Origin: Microthrixaceae bacterium
Lineage (GTDB): Bacteria > Actinomycetota > Acidimicrobiia > Acidimicrobiales > Microtrichaceae
Direction of reading: 5' to 3'
Length of the DNA stretch: 45,715 bases
NCBI GenBank assembly: GCA_020845705.1
Contig: JADLFH010000079.1
Span: 1-45,715, forward strand
Shown: positions 7,275 to 15,348 of the stretch, in pieces
How positions within the stretch are numbered: position 1 is the first letter of the stretch
How the letters are laid out: the number at the start of each line of letters is the position of its first letter
Notes under the pieces: generated by a model
The model's database searches: none
What the model was told of the DNA's origin: nothing
The model's input: the letters and a program-made list of their open reading frames with translations, nothing else
Made by a program: the position numbers and the translations under genes

Positions 7275-8771
7275 ATGCATTCCGATTCCACACGAGCCGC
7301 CCTCGCCGAGATCGAGTCGATCCTGACCGACGCGAGCTTCGGGCGACAGGTGGAGATGGTGCTGTCATGTCCCGACACCGACACCTATCGGGCGGCCTCC
7401 AGCGACGGCTCGGTGACCTTCCGGCGCGAGGCGGTCGACGGCCGCTACCGCTACGCGGTGGCTGGAACGACTGGCCTGGATCCGCTCGCGGATCGCTCGA
7501 CGGCGCGATTCGACGATCACCGGACCGAGCGCGCCTCACGCTTCCCTGCCCGCTCCGACAACACCTACCCACACGGCTTCGACTCGATCGCCCAGTTCTT
7601 CGACGGCACTCACGCGCCCGACGCCGTCGTCCTGCACACCGCCGGGCACCGCTTCAACGAGCACCTCGGCCAGCACGGTTCGCTCGGCGTAGTGCAGGCC
7701 CGTGGGCCCTTCATCGCCGCCGGTAGGGGAATCCGCAACCTCGGCCCCCTCGACCGCTCTACACGCACCGTTCACGTCGCGCCGACCATCGCCGCGCTCA
7801 TGGGTCTGAACCCGCACCCCCATGGAGTGGGCGCCGACGGCGAACACCGCCCCGACGCGCTGCTGCGGCGCCAGGACGGCGATCCCGAGGCAGCAATCCT
7901 GAGCGGCGACCGGGCCGAACACGTCGTCGTGTTCCTCCTCGACGGCTGCAACGCCAACCTCCTCCACGACGTGATGAGCGCCGGGGAGGCGCCGAACATC
8001 AGCGCTCTGGCCGAGCGCGGCACGCAGTACCGCCACGGACTGATGGCGTCGCTTCCCACTGCCACCCTCGCCAACCACACAACCGCCGTCACCGGCGCAC
8101 ACCCTGGACACTCGGGCGTGCTTCACAACCGATGGCTCGATCGCGGCACCGGCCGGACACCGGATCTGTTGGAGCTCGACCAGATGATCTCGGCGATGCG
8201 CCACCTCGACCCGTGTGTCGAGACCATCTTCCAGGCGATCCAACGATCACGGCCCGGCGCGTTCAGCACCGCGTCGTTCGAGTTCTGCGACACCGGCGCG
8301 TCGTTCTCGTCGTTCGGGTTGCTCCGAGACGGCCACCCACCGACCTTGCCCGAGGGCCGTGTCTCCCACCTCGACGCCGATGCCGCGGCCACCTCGCACG
8401 CCTACCGCTTCATGTCGGGGGTCGACCACACCAGCGCTGCTCACACGATCGCTGCTTGGGAACGAACCGAGGGCAACCCCCTGCCGGCCCTGTCGTGGTG
8501 TTCGTTTGCACTCACCGACGAGGCCGGGCACGAATCAGGCCCCCACGGCGAAGCGGCCCGCGCCGCAGTGCGGGACACCGACGGGCGGATCGGCGATGTC
8601 GTCGCAGCGGTGGAGCGATCCGGCTTGATCGACCGCACCGCGTTCTTCGTCATCGCGGATCACGGCATGGAGCAGTGCGACCCCACCAACGACCTGCTCT
8701 GGAACGACGCTCTCGGCGAGGCCGCTGCCCCGCACCTCGACCTCGACGGATTCATCTACCTCCGCCGATAG
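7275..8771 (+). CDS. Alkaline phosphatase superfamily (phosphodiesterase-type) protein with permuted motif order
   Basis: The 498-residue protein carries the metal site VVVFLLDGCN near residue 220, a Thr nucleophile region LANHTTAVTGAHPGHSG near 265-285, DEAGHESGPHG and VIADHGMEQ. In the usual phosphodiesterase fold these are followed by a segment like HGSLGVVQARGPFIAAGRG and VHVAPTIAALMGL. Here that segment lies at about residues 130-180, before the metal site, and the protein ends soon after DHGMEQ. The order is therefore permuted. I recall similarly arranged proteins in other actinobacteria. The ATG at 7275 is chosen; TTG 7254 and GTG 7257 are alternatives. No signal peptide is evident. 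The substrate, probably a phosphodiester, is unknown. Confidence 0.78.
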   Translation: MHSDSTRAALAEIESILTDASFGRQVEMVLSCPDTDTYRAASSDGSVTFRREAVDGRYRYAVAGTTGLDPLADRSTARFDDHRTERASRFPARSDNTYPHGFDSIAQFFDGTHAPDAVVLHTAGHRFNEHLGQHGSLGVVQARGPFIAAGRGIRNLGPLDRSTRTVHVAPTIAALMGLNPHPHGVGADGEHRPDALLRRQDGDPEAAILSGDRAEHVVVFLLDGCNANLLHDVMSAGEAPNISALAERGTQYRHGLMASLPTATLANHTTAVTGAHPGHSGVLHNRWLDRGTGRTPDLLELDQMISAMRHLDPCVETIFQAIQRSRPGAFSTASFEFCDTGASFSSFGLLRDGHPPTLPEGRVSHLDADAAATSHAYRFMSGVDHTSAAHTIAAWERTEGNPLPALSWCSFALTDEAGHESGPHGEAARAAVRDTDGRIGDVVAAVERSGLIDRTAFFVIADHGMEQCDPTNDLLWNDALGEAAAPHLDLDGFIYLRR

Positions 8772-8783
8772 CAAGGGCGTCGG

Positions 8784-8789
8784 TAGGGT
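8784..8789 (+). promoter_or_regulatory. -10 box of a leaderless promoter (DUF4262 gene)
   Basis: TAGGGT lies 6 nt before the GTG at 8796 with no Shine-Dalgarno sequence between, which would place the transcript start at the start codon. Confidence 0.5.
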
Positions 8790-8795
8790 GGGCCG

Positions 8796-9281
8796 GTGAG
8801 CGACGATGTCTTCCCCGACCGGAACATGGAGAAGGCCGACAAGATCGCCTGGGTGGTCGAGACCCAGGGGTGGTGTGCCGAACCGGTGGCGGCCCAGGAG
8901 GATCCGCCGACGCCCGGCTACACCTACACGATCGGGTTCGAGGACACCTTCGCCCACCCCGACCTCGTCATCTTCGGCCTGACGCCGGTCGCGGCCCGGG
9001 GCCTGTTGGAGCTGGTTGCCACTCACCTTGAAGCCGGAGGGGACGAGTTGCCCATCGGCGCGTTCGTCGGCCTGCTCGACAACGATCTACCCGCCGCCGT
9101 GCTGCCGATCGAGATGCCCGAGCACGCTCCCCTCTTCGAGGGCGCACAGACCTACTACGAGCGCGACAACTTCAGAATCCGACAGTTCATCTGGCCGGAC
9201 CGCTCGGGCAGGCTCCCCTGGGACGAGGGCTACGACGACCGCCTCCGGATGGCACAACCGGTCATCGCTGCCACCGAGTAG
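8796..9281 (+). CDS. DUF4262 domain protein
   Basis: The 161-residue acidic protein has the DUF4262 pattern: AWVVETQGWCAEPV, PGYTYTIGFEDTFAHPDLVIFGL, then a helical stretch and DNFRIRQFIWPDRSGRLPWDEGYDDRLR at the C terminus. The family is widespread in actinobacteria and without an established function. The GTG start at 8796 follows a TAGGGT box by 6 nt, consistent with leaderless expression. It is 24 bp downstream of the phosphatase-superfamily gene on the same strand but may have its own promoter. Confidence 0.82.
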   Translation: MSDDVFPDRNMEKADKIAWVVETQGWCAEPVAAQEDPPTPGYTYTIGFEDTFAHPDLVIFGLTPVAARGLLELVATHLEAGGDELPIGAFVGLLDNDLPAAVLPIEMPEHAPLFEGAQTYYERDNFRIRQFIWPDRSGRLPWDEGYDDRLRMAQPVIAATE

Positions 9282-9297
9282 CGCCGCGCGGCTCGGC

Positions 9298-10134
9298 TCA
9301 GGACCCAACGGCGATCAACGCCACCGCGGCCACGGCCATCGCCACGCCCACCGCCTGGGCACGCGACATTCGTTCGTGGAGGAACCACATCGCGAGCAGC
9401 ACCGTCGATGCCGGATAGAGCGAGCCGAGCACCGCCACCACGCTGAGCAGACCACGGGTCGCCGCGAACAGGTACAGGGCGTTGGCCGCCAGGTCGAGCA
9501 TCCCGGCGGACGCGACGAGCGGCGTCGTGCCGACCGCAGGTCGCAGCGACCGCCCGCTCAGCAGGCATGCCGTTCCCACCAGCCCGATCGAAACCACTCG
9601 GGCCCCCACCAGCGGCCACAGGCCCGAGTGCTCCGATGTCTGGGAAACCCCGATGAAGAACCAGCCGAAGCCGACCCCTGCCGCGATCGACATCATCACC
9701 GTTTGCGGCTGGGCGCGCCCGTGGGACCCGGATTCCCGCGCCACCAGCACTATCGCCGGCAACGCCAACAGGACGCCGGCCATCGCGGGCCCCGAGGGAC
9801 GATCGCCGATGGCCAGACCCGCCACGAGGGGCACCACCGCGCTGCACACGGCGGTGGTCGGAGCCACAACCGACATCGGCCCGATGGCCAGCGCCGGGTA
9901 GAAGCACATGAGCCCCAGGCCGCCACCCACACCGCCAAGCGCTCCCCACCACAGATCCGACGCCTCCACCGTTACCTCGGGCCACAACAGGACCGCGATC
10001 GCCAGCGCCAGGCAGCCGAAGGTCTGGGAAACCACCGTCACCACCATTCCGTCGTTGCGACGTGACGCCATGCCGCCGAGGAAGTCCGCGGTGCCGTACA
10101 CCAACGACGAGAGGGTTGCCAACAGGACGGCCAC
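9298..10134 (-). CDS. EamA/DMT-family membrane transporter
   Basis: The 278-residue protein is almost entirely hydrophobic, with about ten predicted membrane helices arranged as two EamA repeats. The first begins LLATLSSLVYGTADFLGG; the second begins MMSIAAGVGFGWFFIGVSQ and ends with VLGSLYPASTVLLAMWFLHERMS, the E-R hallmark of the family. These carriers export or import small metabolites; the substrate cannot be predicted. The GTG start has a TAACCT box 8 nt upstream, hinting at leaderless transcription. It is divergent from the prepilin peptidase gene across 60 bp and convergent with the DUF4262 gene. Confidence 0.85.
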   Translation of the reverse strand: MAVLLATLSSLVYGTADFLGGMASRRNDGMVVTVVSQTFGCLALAIAVLLWPEVTVEASDLWWGALGGVGGGLGLMCFYPALAIGPMSVVAPTTAVCSAVVPLVAGLAIGDRPSGPAMAGVLLALPAIVLVARESGSHGRAQPQTVMMSIAAGVGFGWFFIGVSQTSEHSGLWPLVGARVVSIGLVGTACLLSGRSLRPAVGTTPLVASAGMLDLAANALYLFAATRGLLSVVAVLGSLYPASTVLLAMWFLHERMSRAQAVGVAMAVAAVALIAVGS

Positions 10135-10194
10135 GGCGGGTGAGGTTAGGAGCAGCGCCGCTCGATTCCGTCCTGCTCGTGCCGATGGAGGACT

Positions 10195-10968
10195 GTGATC
10201 TGGATCCTCAGCGCGCTCTTGGTCGTTGGCGGCCTACCCGTGGGGTGGGCGGCGGCCCACCTCGTCCACCGCTACACCGAGGATCCCGAAGCCGAGGTCT
10301 CGGTGCTGGGCCCCGCCACCTGCGATCACTGCCACCGGGAGCTCACGCTCCGCGACACAGCTCCGCCACGCTGGTGGATCACCGCCAAGGGGCGCTGTCC
10401 CCACTGCGCCGAGCGGCTCCCGTTCACGTGGCTCTCCGTGCAGCTCTCGGTCCCTGCCCTTTGGCTGGCGACGCTCGCCGCGTTCGGCCTGAGGTGGTCG
10501 CTCATCCCCTACCTCTGGCTGGTCCCGGTGCTGGTGGTCGCGGCAACCATCGACATACGTCTTCTGTTGATCCCCAAGCGCATCGTGTGGGTGGGCTTCG
10601 GCGTGGGGGTGGCCCTGATCGCTCTCACGACCCTGCCGATGGGCAACGGCGACAAGTTCGTCGAAGCGCTCCTGGGCTCCGCGCTCTACTTCGGTTTCCT
10701 CTTCATCACCCACATGATCAGCCCCGCGGGAATGGGCTTCGGCGACGTACGGTTGGCCGCGCTGTTGGGTCTATACCTGGGCCGCCTCGCTCTGATGATG
10801 ACCGCGGTGGGCCTGTTCATCGCATGCACGTTGGGCGTCGCTTTCGGTCTCGCGGTCCGGCGGGCGAGTGGCGGACAGCGCCACTTCCCCTTCGGTCCCG
10901 GCCTTGCGGCAGGCACCCTCGTGGCCATCTGGTTCTGGAGCCCGATCCTCAGCCGCCTGGCCCCGTAG
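10195..10968 (+). CDS. Prepilin peptidase (A24 family aspartic protease)
   Basis: The 257-residue integral membrane protein processes type IV or Tad pilin leaders. It has two cytosolic zinc-type pairs (CDHC near residue 43 and CPHC near 67). The first catalytic Asp lies in TIDIRLLLIPKRIV near residue 121 and the second in the GMGFGDVRL GxGD motif near 185. About seven hydrophobic segments are visible, and RHFPFGPGLAAG near the end is typical. GTG at 10195 has GGAGGA just upstream. No pilin or pilus ATPase is adjacent, so substrates must be encoded elsewhere. Its last 20 bp overlap the 3' end of the convergent SGNH gene. Confidence 0.9.
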   Translation: MIWILSALLVVGGLPVGWAAAHLVHRYTEDPEAEVSVLGPATCDHCHRELTLRDTAPPRWWITAKGRCPHCAERLPFTWLSVQLSVPALWLATLAAFGLRWSLIPYLWLVPVLVVAATIDIRLLLIPKRIVWVGFGVGVALIALTTLPMGNGDKFVEALLGSALYFGFLFITHMISPAGMGFGDVRLAALLGLYLGRLALMMTAVGLFIACTLGVAFGLAVRRASGGQRHFPFGPGLAAGTLVAIWFWSPILSRLAP

Positions 10969-12031
10969 CGGTCGTGGTCGTGGTCGCGGTGGGCGTGGTG
11001 GTCGCCGTCGAGGGCACCGCCGGCACCGTGGTCGTCGTGGGCGACAGCGCCGGGTAGCGGGCGCGGATCACGTCGAGCACCTTGTCGACCACGATCTCCA
11101 CGCAACCGAAGGTGAGGTGGACGCCGTCGGACAGACGGCAACGGATCGCCGGTTTGCCTGGCGGCGTGTAGTAGTCGACGTACTCGCCGTTAGGCCCCGC
11201 CAGTTGCCTCCATGTCTCGACGAAGTCGACCCATGGTCGGCGGGCGACTTCCTCCACGACTATTCGATTCATCAGCGAGAGGGCACCGTCGAGCTTCGCC
11301 CGGCGCACCCGTGGCTCACCGATCCAGACGATGCTTCTTCGGCCGTTGTTCAGCAGGTCCATGATGCCCGCTACACGCCGGCGGTACTCCACCTCCCACT
11401 CCGGCGTGCCCTCCTCGGCCAGCGGCTCGCCGCTGACCGAACGCAGCGTCTGATCGTCGTTCGCTCCGACCATGATCACCACGACGTCCGCGTCCTGGCG
11501 CACGAGGCTCTCCTGTAGGCGAGCCGGCCAGTTGTAGAAGTCGGGCCGGGCAAGCCCTGTCGACACCTTCGCCTCGAACTCCGTGCGGAGGAGCGGGTCC
11601 TCGGCCGTCTCCGACTTCATCACGTAGCCGATGTTGTATCCCTGGGAGTCGCCGAAGACCCGGATTCGCAGCGGATCCGCAACGGTGGGAACCCGCGGTG
11701 GGATGGTCGTGGTGCTGGTGGGCGCCACCAGCAGGACCGTCGTGGGTGGGAAGATGATCTCCGGCTCCTGGTCCTGTCGCCCCAGCTCGCCGTTCATCCA
11801 GTCGAGGGGACGGTTCAGCGACAGCAGGTTCGAGACCCGATCGATGCTTTCGGCGGCGCGCACCGCGAGGGTCCGGTGCCAACTGTCTCGCTGGCCACGC
11901 GCCGCCTTGACGAAGCTGCCCGACGCGAGCAGCGAGAACACACCGATGGCCACCAGTGCGCCCTTCCACGCGGTCATCGGCAACATCCCGTTGCGGACGC
12001 GTCGCTGTGTCGAAGTCATCTCGTCGGGCAT
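10949..12031 (-). CDS. SGNH/GDSL hydrolase (DUF459-like), O-acyltransferase partner
   Basis: The 360-residue protein has one N-terminal membrane helix (GALVAIGVFSLLASGSF) and an extracellular SGNH domain: block I RVFGDSQGYN near residue 120, block III MVGANDDQ near 190, and block V LSDGVHLT near 300, with Ser, Asp and His catalytic residues. A Thr/Pro-rich linker precedes the domain and a Thr-rich tail ends it. It follows the MBOAT gene closely, the pairing seen in alginate and peptidoglycan O-acetylation systems (AlgI/AlgJ, PatA/PatB), so it probably transfers acyl groups to a surface polymer. ATG 12031 and GTG 12046 are both possible starts. Confidence 0.82.
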   Translation of the reverse strand: MPDEMTSTQRRVRNGMLPMTAWKGALVAIGVFSLLASGSFVKAARGQRDSWHRTLAVRAAESIDRVSNLLSLNRPLDWMNGELGRQDQEPEIIFPPTTVLLVAPTSTTTIPPRVPTVADPLRIRVFGDSQGYNIGYVMKSETAEDPLLRTEFEAKVSTGLARPDFYNWPARLQESLVRQDADVVVIMVGANDDQTLRSVSGEPLAEEGTPEWEVEYRRRVAGIMDLLNNGRRSIVWIGEPRVRRAKLDGALSLMNRIVVEEVARRPWVDFVETWRQLAGPNGEYVDYYTPPGKPAIRCRLSDGVHLTFGCVEIVVDKVLDVIRARYPALSPTTTTVPAVPSTATTTPTATTTTTATGPGG

Positions 12032-12050
12032 GGTCACTGGAAGCACACGG

Positions 12051-13583
12051 TCAGAACTGGAAGTAGATGAAGGGGGCGACGCCCTGGGGGCCTAAAACGT
12101 CACACGTCAACAGAACGAGGGAGAACCCCAGCCCCTGCACGATCGGCGGCCACTGGGAGATCCGCCACTCGAAGAGGTAACCCACCCTCGGCGGGAGATA
12201 CTGCGCCGCCAACGCTGCGAGGATCACCACCACCACCATCGGGGTGACGACATCGGTGGAGCCCCACTCTGTGAACAGGCGTGACACGTACTGGGCGGCG
12301 TCGGCCGGCGATCCCGTGTGGAAGAAGATCCAGGCGAAGGTCACGAAGTGGAAGACGACGAGGCGGCCGATCCAGGGGTTGGGTACGTGCGGAGCCATCT
12401 CCTCGGCCTCGACCACTCGCACGGCGCCGTCGGGTCCCACCACCGGCACGTCGCCGTGCGCTGTCTCCAACCCCAACTCGGTTCTCATCCGCTCGACCGC
12501 TGCGCCGCGTTGCCGATGCGGCAACGCGCGCCGAGCCGAGTACCAGCGTTCGAACCCGAGCCCCACGCCGTGCAGGCCGCCCCAGATCACGAAGTTCCAA
12601 CTGGCTCCGTGCCACAGCCCTCCCAACAGCATGGTCAACAACAGGTTGCGGTACTGGCCGAGACGACTGCCCCGGTTGCCGCCCAGGGGTATGTAGAGGT
12701 AGTCGCGCAGCCAACGCGACAAGGTCATGTGCCAACGTCGCCAGAACTCCTGCAAGGTCGCGGCCACATAGGGACGGTCGAAGTTCTGCGGGAAGCGGAT
12801 CCCCAGAAGGAGAGCGCATCCGATCGCGATGTCGGTGTAGCCGGAGAAGTCGGCATAGATCTGCACCGAGAACGCGTATGCGCCGATGAGCAGGTCCCAT
12901 GCCTTGTAGCCACGCGGCGCGTGGAAGACCGGGTCGGTGATGACCCGTGCCAGGAAGTCGGCCACTATCACCTTCTTGACCAGGCCCCGGGTGATCAGCC
13001 GCGCGGCGCGGGTCGCGTCCACAACCCTGGTCTCTGGGAGCCTCCGGAGCTGAGGGAGGATCTCAGAGCCGCGGACGATCGGCCCCGCCACCAGGTGGGG
13101 GAAGAAGGCGAGGTAGACGGCCAGGTCCAACAGCGGGGCGGGGTGGAGGCTGCCCCGGTGGACATCGATGATGTAGCTGATCCCACAGAAGGTGAAGAAG
13201 GAGATCGCGACGGGAAGCGTGATCTCGATCAGCAGCGAGGTCGGGGCGAGCCCCAGCGGCTGGAGCAGGTCGATCAGCGACTCTACGAAGAACCCGTAGT
13301 ACTTGAAGAACCCCAGCAGGCCGAGGTTCATGACCAATCCGCCCACAAGACCCCCCCGACGCGACCTGTCCGTCGTCGATCGGTGGATCACCTGCGCGGC
13401 AACCTGGTTTCCGAGCGTCGAGACCACCAGCAACCCGACGAACCGCCAGTCCCACCCCGCGTAGAACACGTAGCTGGCCGCCAGCACGAACAGCTTCCAG
13501 GCGAAGGGGCGGGGCCGCAGCTTCCACGCGACCGGCATCACGATCAGGAAGAACACGGCGAACGTCATCGTGGGGAAAAGCAC
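12051..13583 (-). CDS. MBOAT-family membrane O-acyltransferase (AlgI/PatA-like)
   Basis: The 510-residue polytopic protein begins VVLFPTMTFAVFF, typical for AlgI-type MBOATs. It contains LVAGPIVRGSEILPQL, SVQIYADFSGYTDIAIG, EFWRRWHMTLSRWLRDYLYIPLGGNRGS and the catalytic-His segment LLGGLWHGASWNFVIWGGLHG. These enzymes pass acyl groups across the membrane. An insert between about residues 375 and 420 separates the last helices. GTG at 13583 is chosen because the homologous N terminus begins there and it leaves a 20-nt gap after the PilZ gene; the frame's earlier start would overlap that gene. With the SGNH gene it forms a polymer O-acylation pair. Confidence 0.9.
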   Translation of the reverse strand: MLFPTMTFAVFFLIVMPVAWKLRPRPFAWKLFVLAASYVFYAGWDWRFVGLLVVSTLGNQVAAQVIHRSTTDRSRRGGLVGGLVMNLGLLGFFKYYGFFVESLIDLLQPLGLAPTSLLIEITLPVAISFFTFCGISYIIDVHRGSLHPAPLLDLAVYLAFFPHLVAGPIVRGSEILPQLRRLPETRVVDATRAARLITRGLVKKVIVADFLARVITDPVFHAPRGYKAWDLLIGAYAFSVQIYADFSGYTDIAIGCALLLGIRFPQNFDRPYVAATLQEFWRRWHMTLSRWLRDYLYIPLGGNRGSRLGQYRNLLLTMLLGGLWHGASWNFVIWGGLHGVGLGFERWYSARRALPHRQRGAAVERMRTELGLETAHGDVPVVGPDGAVRVVEAEEMAPHVPNPWIGRLVVFHFVTFAWIFFHTGSPADAAQYVSRLFTEWGSTDVVTPMVVVVILAALAAQYLPPRVGYLFEWRISQWPPIVQGLGFSLVLLTCDVLGPQGVAPFIYFQF

Positions 13584-13603
13584 GACGGTGGGTCGCCTGG
13601 GGC

Positions 13604-14008
13604 CTAGCCGCTCGATGCCCCGGCAGGTGCGACGCCCATCCGCGGGACTATCCACTCCCCGCGTCCAGCGGTCGAGTAGAAGCGCAACTTGTCGAGGGTG
13701 TCGCTGCCGACCTGGTCGAACTCGATGCCGTAGTGCATCTGTGAATGGCCGACGGGTTCACAGCGCCGCACGATGCCGGTGAACTCGTGGGCTCCGCACG
13801 AGACGCTCACGCGGGCCCCTGGCGCGAACTGGCTCGCGGCGGGGGCGCTCAGCGAGATGCCCACCTCCGACATGTCGATACCCTCGGCCGGCTTCGGCCT
13901 GCGATCACGCCTGGCGCGTGCCGTGGGGACATGCCACGAAACTCGCAACCCTCGAACCGACTGCCGCTGTGCCGCTCGATTCTCCAGCCGTTCCACGGCG
14001 CACATCAT
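13604..14008 (-). CDS. PilZ-domain protein (possible c-di-GMP receptor)
   Basis: The 134-residue protein is one PilZ domain. It has the RxxxR motif as RAAQR near residue 12 and the D/NxSxxG motif as DMSEVG near residue 45, followed by beta strands containing GARVSVSC, HEFTGIVRRCEP and HYGIEFDQVG. Both c-di-GMP-binding motifs look intact. ATG 14008 (with ATG 14005 next to it) starts just before the domain; the frame continues upstream only as an antisense-like shadow of the STAS gene. It lies 32 nt after the STAS gene and 20 nt before the MBOAT gene, suggesting second-messenger control of polymer acylation, as PilZ protein Alg44 does in alginate synthesis. Confidence 0.8.
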   Translation of the reverse strand: MMCAVERLENRAAQRQSVRGLRVSWHVPTARARRDRRPKPAEGIDMSEVGISLSAPAASQFAPGARVSVSCGAHEFTGIVRRCEPVGHSQMHYGIEFDQVGSDTLDKLRFYSTAGRGEWIVPRMGVAPAGASSG

Positions 14009-14040
14009 TGCGCGCGACTGCACCCGTCGAGGACAGTCGC

Positions 14041-14415
14041 TCAGCGGGGCTGCATCCGTAGGGCCGCAGTCCGGGTTTCGGACAGCCCCATGGGACCGAG
14101 GAGGCGGTGCAGCCCGGCCGGCGCCGAGGTGATGGCGAAGCCGATTCCCCGCTCGGCCGCCATGCGTGAGATCTCGGCGAACAGGCGCGCTCCGGCTGTG
14201 TCGATGAACTGGAGTCGGGAGCAGTCCAACTCGATACGACCTGCGGCGTGCGCTGCCGCCCATCGGAGCTCGCTTCCGATGTCGAGCGCGCCGAGGTTGT
14301 CCAACTCCCCGCACACCTCCACGACACACCCACCGTCGGCGGCGTCATGGGCGTCGCACCACACCGCGACGCCGGTGGCCTCGCTCGGGTGGCCGGGGTC
14401 ACCTGAATGTTCCAC
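14041..14415 (-). CDS. STAS-domain (anti-anti-sigma factor-like) protein
   Basis: The 124-residue protein has the STAS fold pattern: CVVEVCGELDNLGALDIGSEL, then IELDCSRLQFIDTAGARLFAEI and a final strand FAITSAPAGLHRLL. The position normally occupied by the phosphorylated Ser (DSSG) reads DTAG, so Thr may be the phosphoacceptor. GTG at 14415 is preceded by GGTGGGA about 11 nt upstream. The same frame extends through the tRNA-Ala gene, producing a familiar false N terminus, which I exclude. No cognate anti-sigma kinase is adjacent. It probably opens the STAS-PilZ-MBOAT-SGNH transcription unit. Confidence 0.78.
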   Translation of the reverse strand: MEHSGDPGHPSEATGVAVWCDAHDAADGGCVVEVCGELDNLGALDIGSELRWAAAHAAGRIELDCSRLQFIDTAGARLFAEISRMAAERGIGFAITSAPAGLHRLLGPMGLSETRTAALRMQPR

Positions 14416-14491
14416 ATCTACAGCGTTCCCACCGGAGAGGCCGGACGGAACGGGGATCGATCCCCGTCCCCCCGCCCTCTCGACAACCCTC

Positions 14492-14568
14492 TGGTGGAGG
14501 TGATGGGAGTCGAACCCACGACCTCCTCGATGCGACCGAGGCGCTCTAGCCAGCTGAGCTACACCCCC
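14492..14568 (-). tRNA. tRNA-Ala (anticodon CGC), CCA encoded
   Basis: The minus strand folds into a complete cloverleaf: acceptor stem GGGGGTG paired with CACCTCC, D stem GCTC/GAGC, anticodon stem CCTCG/CGAGG with loop GTCGCAT, and T loop TTCGACT. The G3-U70 wobble pair, the main identity element of alanine tRNAs, is present. The 3' CCA is encoded at 14492-14494. A TAGGTT -10 box lies 12 nt upstream at 14581-14586. No integrase or duplicated tRNA end is seen nearby. Confidence 0.95.
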
Positions 14569-14643
14569 AGGGGACCGCACAACCTAGCGCGACATCGAGC
14601 CACTGGGCACACCCCGGGTGGATCGTTGGCCCGCATGGGGAGC

Positions 14644-15207
14644 TCAGCGAATGGCCGACCTGCGGGATTGTGCAGCGACAGGCACCATGCGGTTGGGCAT
14701 CCGCTCCATCCGGGCCCGGGCAAGCGAAGTGACCTTGCCGCGGGTCTGGGTACGGCGGGTGATGGTGAGCACGGCGGCGACATAGGCGACCAGCGCCAGG
14801 TCGATCACGATGTGAAGGATCAGAAAGGCGCCGGAGAAGGTCAGCATCGCCAGGAACGACAACAGCGATGCCGCCAATAGCGAGACGATGACGTCCTGTC
14901 GGCGCTGCTGGGCGACCGAACGACGGGGATCACCCCCGGCTGGACGCGGCTGTGGGTTCGCCACTCGGGTGGCCGGCACCGGACGCGCCCGGCGACTTGC
15001 AACCTGCGGACGCGTGAGGGGCCCGACGCCGACGAGTCCACCCTCACGACGGATGGCACGCCGTTGAGAGGACTCCAGAACCGAGAGGTGAGCGCTGAAG
15101 GAGGAGATGGAGTCGGTTGGACGACGGTAGGAGCGGCGACGCAACACGTCTGGGAGCAACACCACTATCCACAACACGGCGAGACCGAGAAGCACTGACA
15201 ACTGCAC
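14644..15207 (-). CDS. Actinobacterial membrane protein, GlpR-like (Rv0996-like) by context
   Basis: The 187-residue protein has one N-terminal helix (LLGLAVLWIVVLLPDVL, residues 5-22), a basic cytosolic segment with TDSISSFSAHLSVLESSQRR, an Arg/Pro-rich linker, and two closely spaced helices at about 105-145. This layout, and the position downstream of galU and moeA, matches the actinobacterial membrane protein family that includes Rv0996 and the Corynebacterium glutamicum Glp receptor GlpR, a divisome-associated protein. Orthology is inferred from synteny and shape, not from an alignment. The GTG start follows AGGTGAGAGG. A promoter-like TTGTCA-17-TAGCGT pair lies about 80 bp upstream. Confidence 0.72.
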   Translation of the reverse strand: MQLSVLLGLAVLWIVVLLPDVLRRRSYRRPTDSISSFSAHLSVLESSQRRAIRREGGLVGVGPLTRPQVASRRARPVPATRVANPQPRPAGGDPRRSVAQQRRQDVIVSLLAASLLSFLAMLTFSGAFLILHIVIDLALVAYVAAVLTITRRTQTRGKVTSLARARMERMPNRMVPVAAQSRRSAIR

Positions 15208-15288
15208 GTCCTCTCACCTGATCCTTTCTGCGCACCGTAGCTCCGGGCGCGCGGCTGAGGTGGGACTGTCTGACGATTCGATGACAGA

Positions 15289-15317
15289 ACGCTAGCTTCC
15301 GCGAGCGATTGTGACAA
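15289..15317 (-). promoter_or_regulatory. Sigma-70-type promoter of the GlpR-like gene
   Basis: On the minus strand TTGTCA (15312-15317) and TAGCGT (15289-15294) are separated by 17 bp. Transcription would start about 75 bp before the GTG at 15207. This is the clearest two-box promoter in the window and gives the gene expression independent of moaC. Confidence 0.5.
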
Positions 15318-15348
15318 ACCGGTTACGGTCTGAAGTCCGTGGCAGTAG

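Noticed and set aside
12318..13607. 429-codon plus-strand frame opposite the MBOAT gene
   Set aside because: Shadow of the MBOAT coding sequence; Gln/His/Arg-rich without motifs.
14492..14568. tRNA gene as integration site of a mobile element
   Set aside because: No integrase, no duplicated tRNA 3' end and no accessory gene block lie nearby.
14416..14580. N-terminal extension of the STAS protein
   Set aside because: This stretch includes the tRNA-Ala gene read as protein (the familiar GVAQLARAPRSHRGG artefact); the true start is GTG 14415.
15271..15291. CTGTC-N12-GACAG near the GlpR-like gene as another copy of the TetR operator
   Set aside because: It shares only TCTGACG on one side; spacing and second arm do not match the 4267 and 5732 sites.
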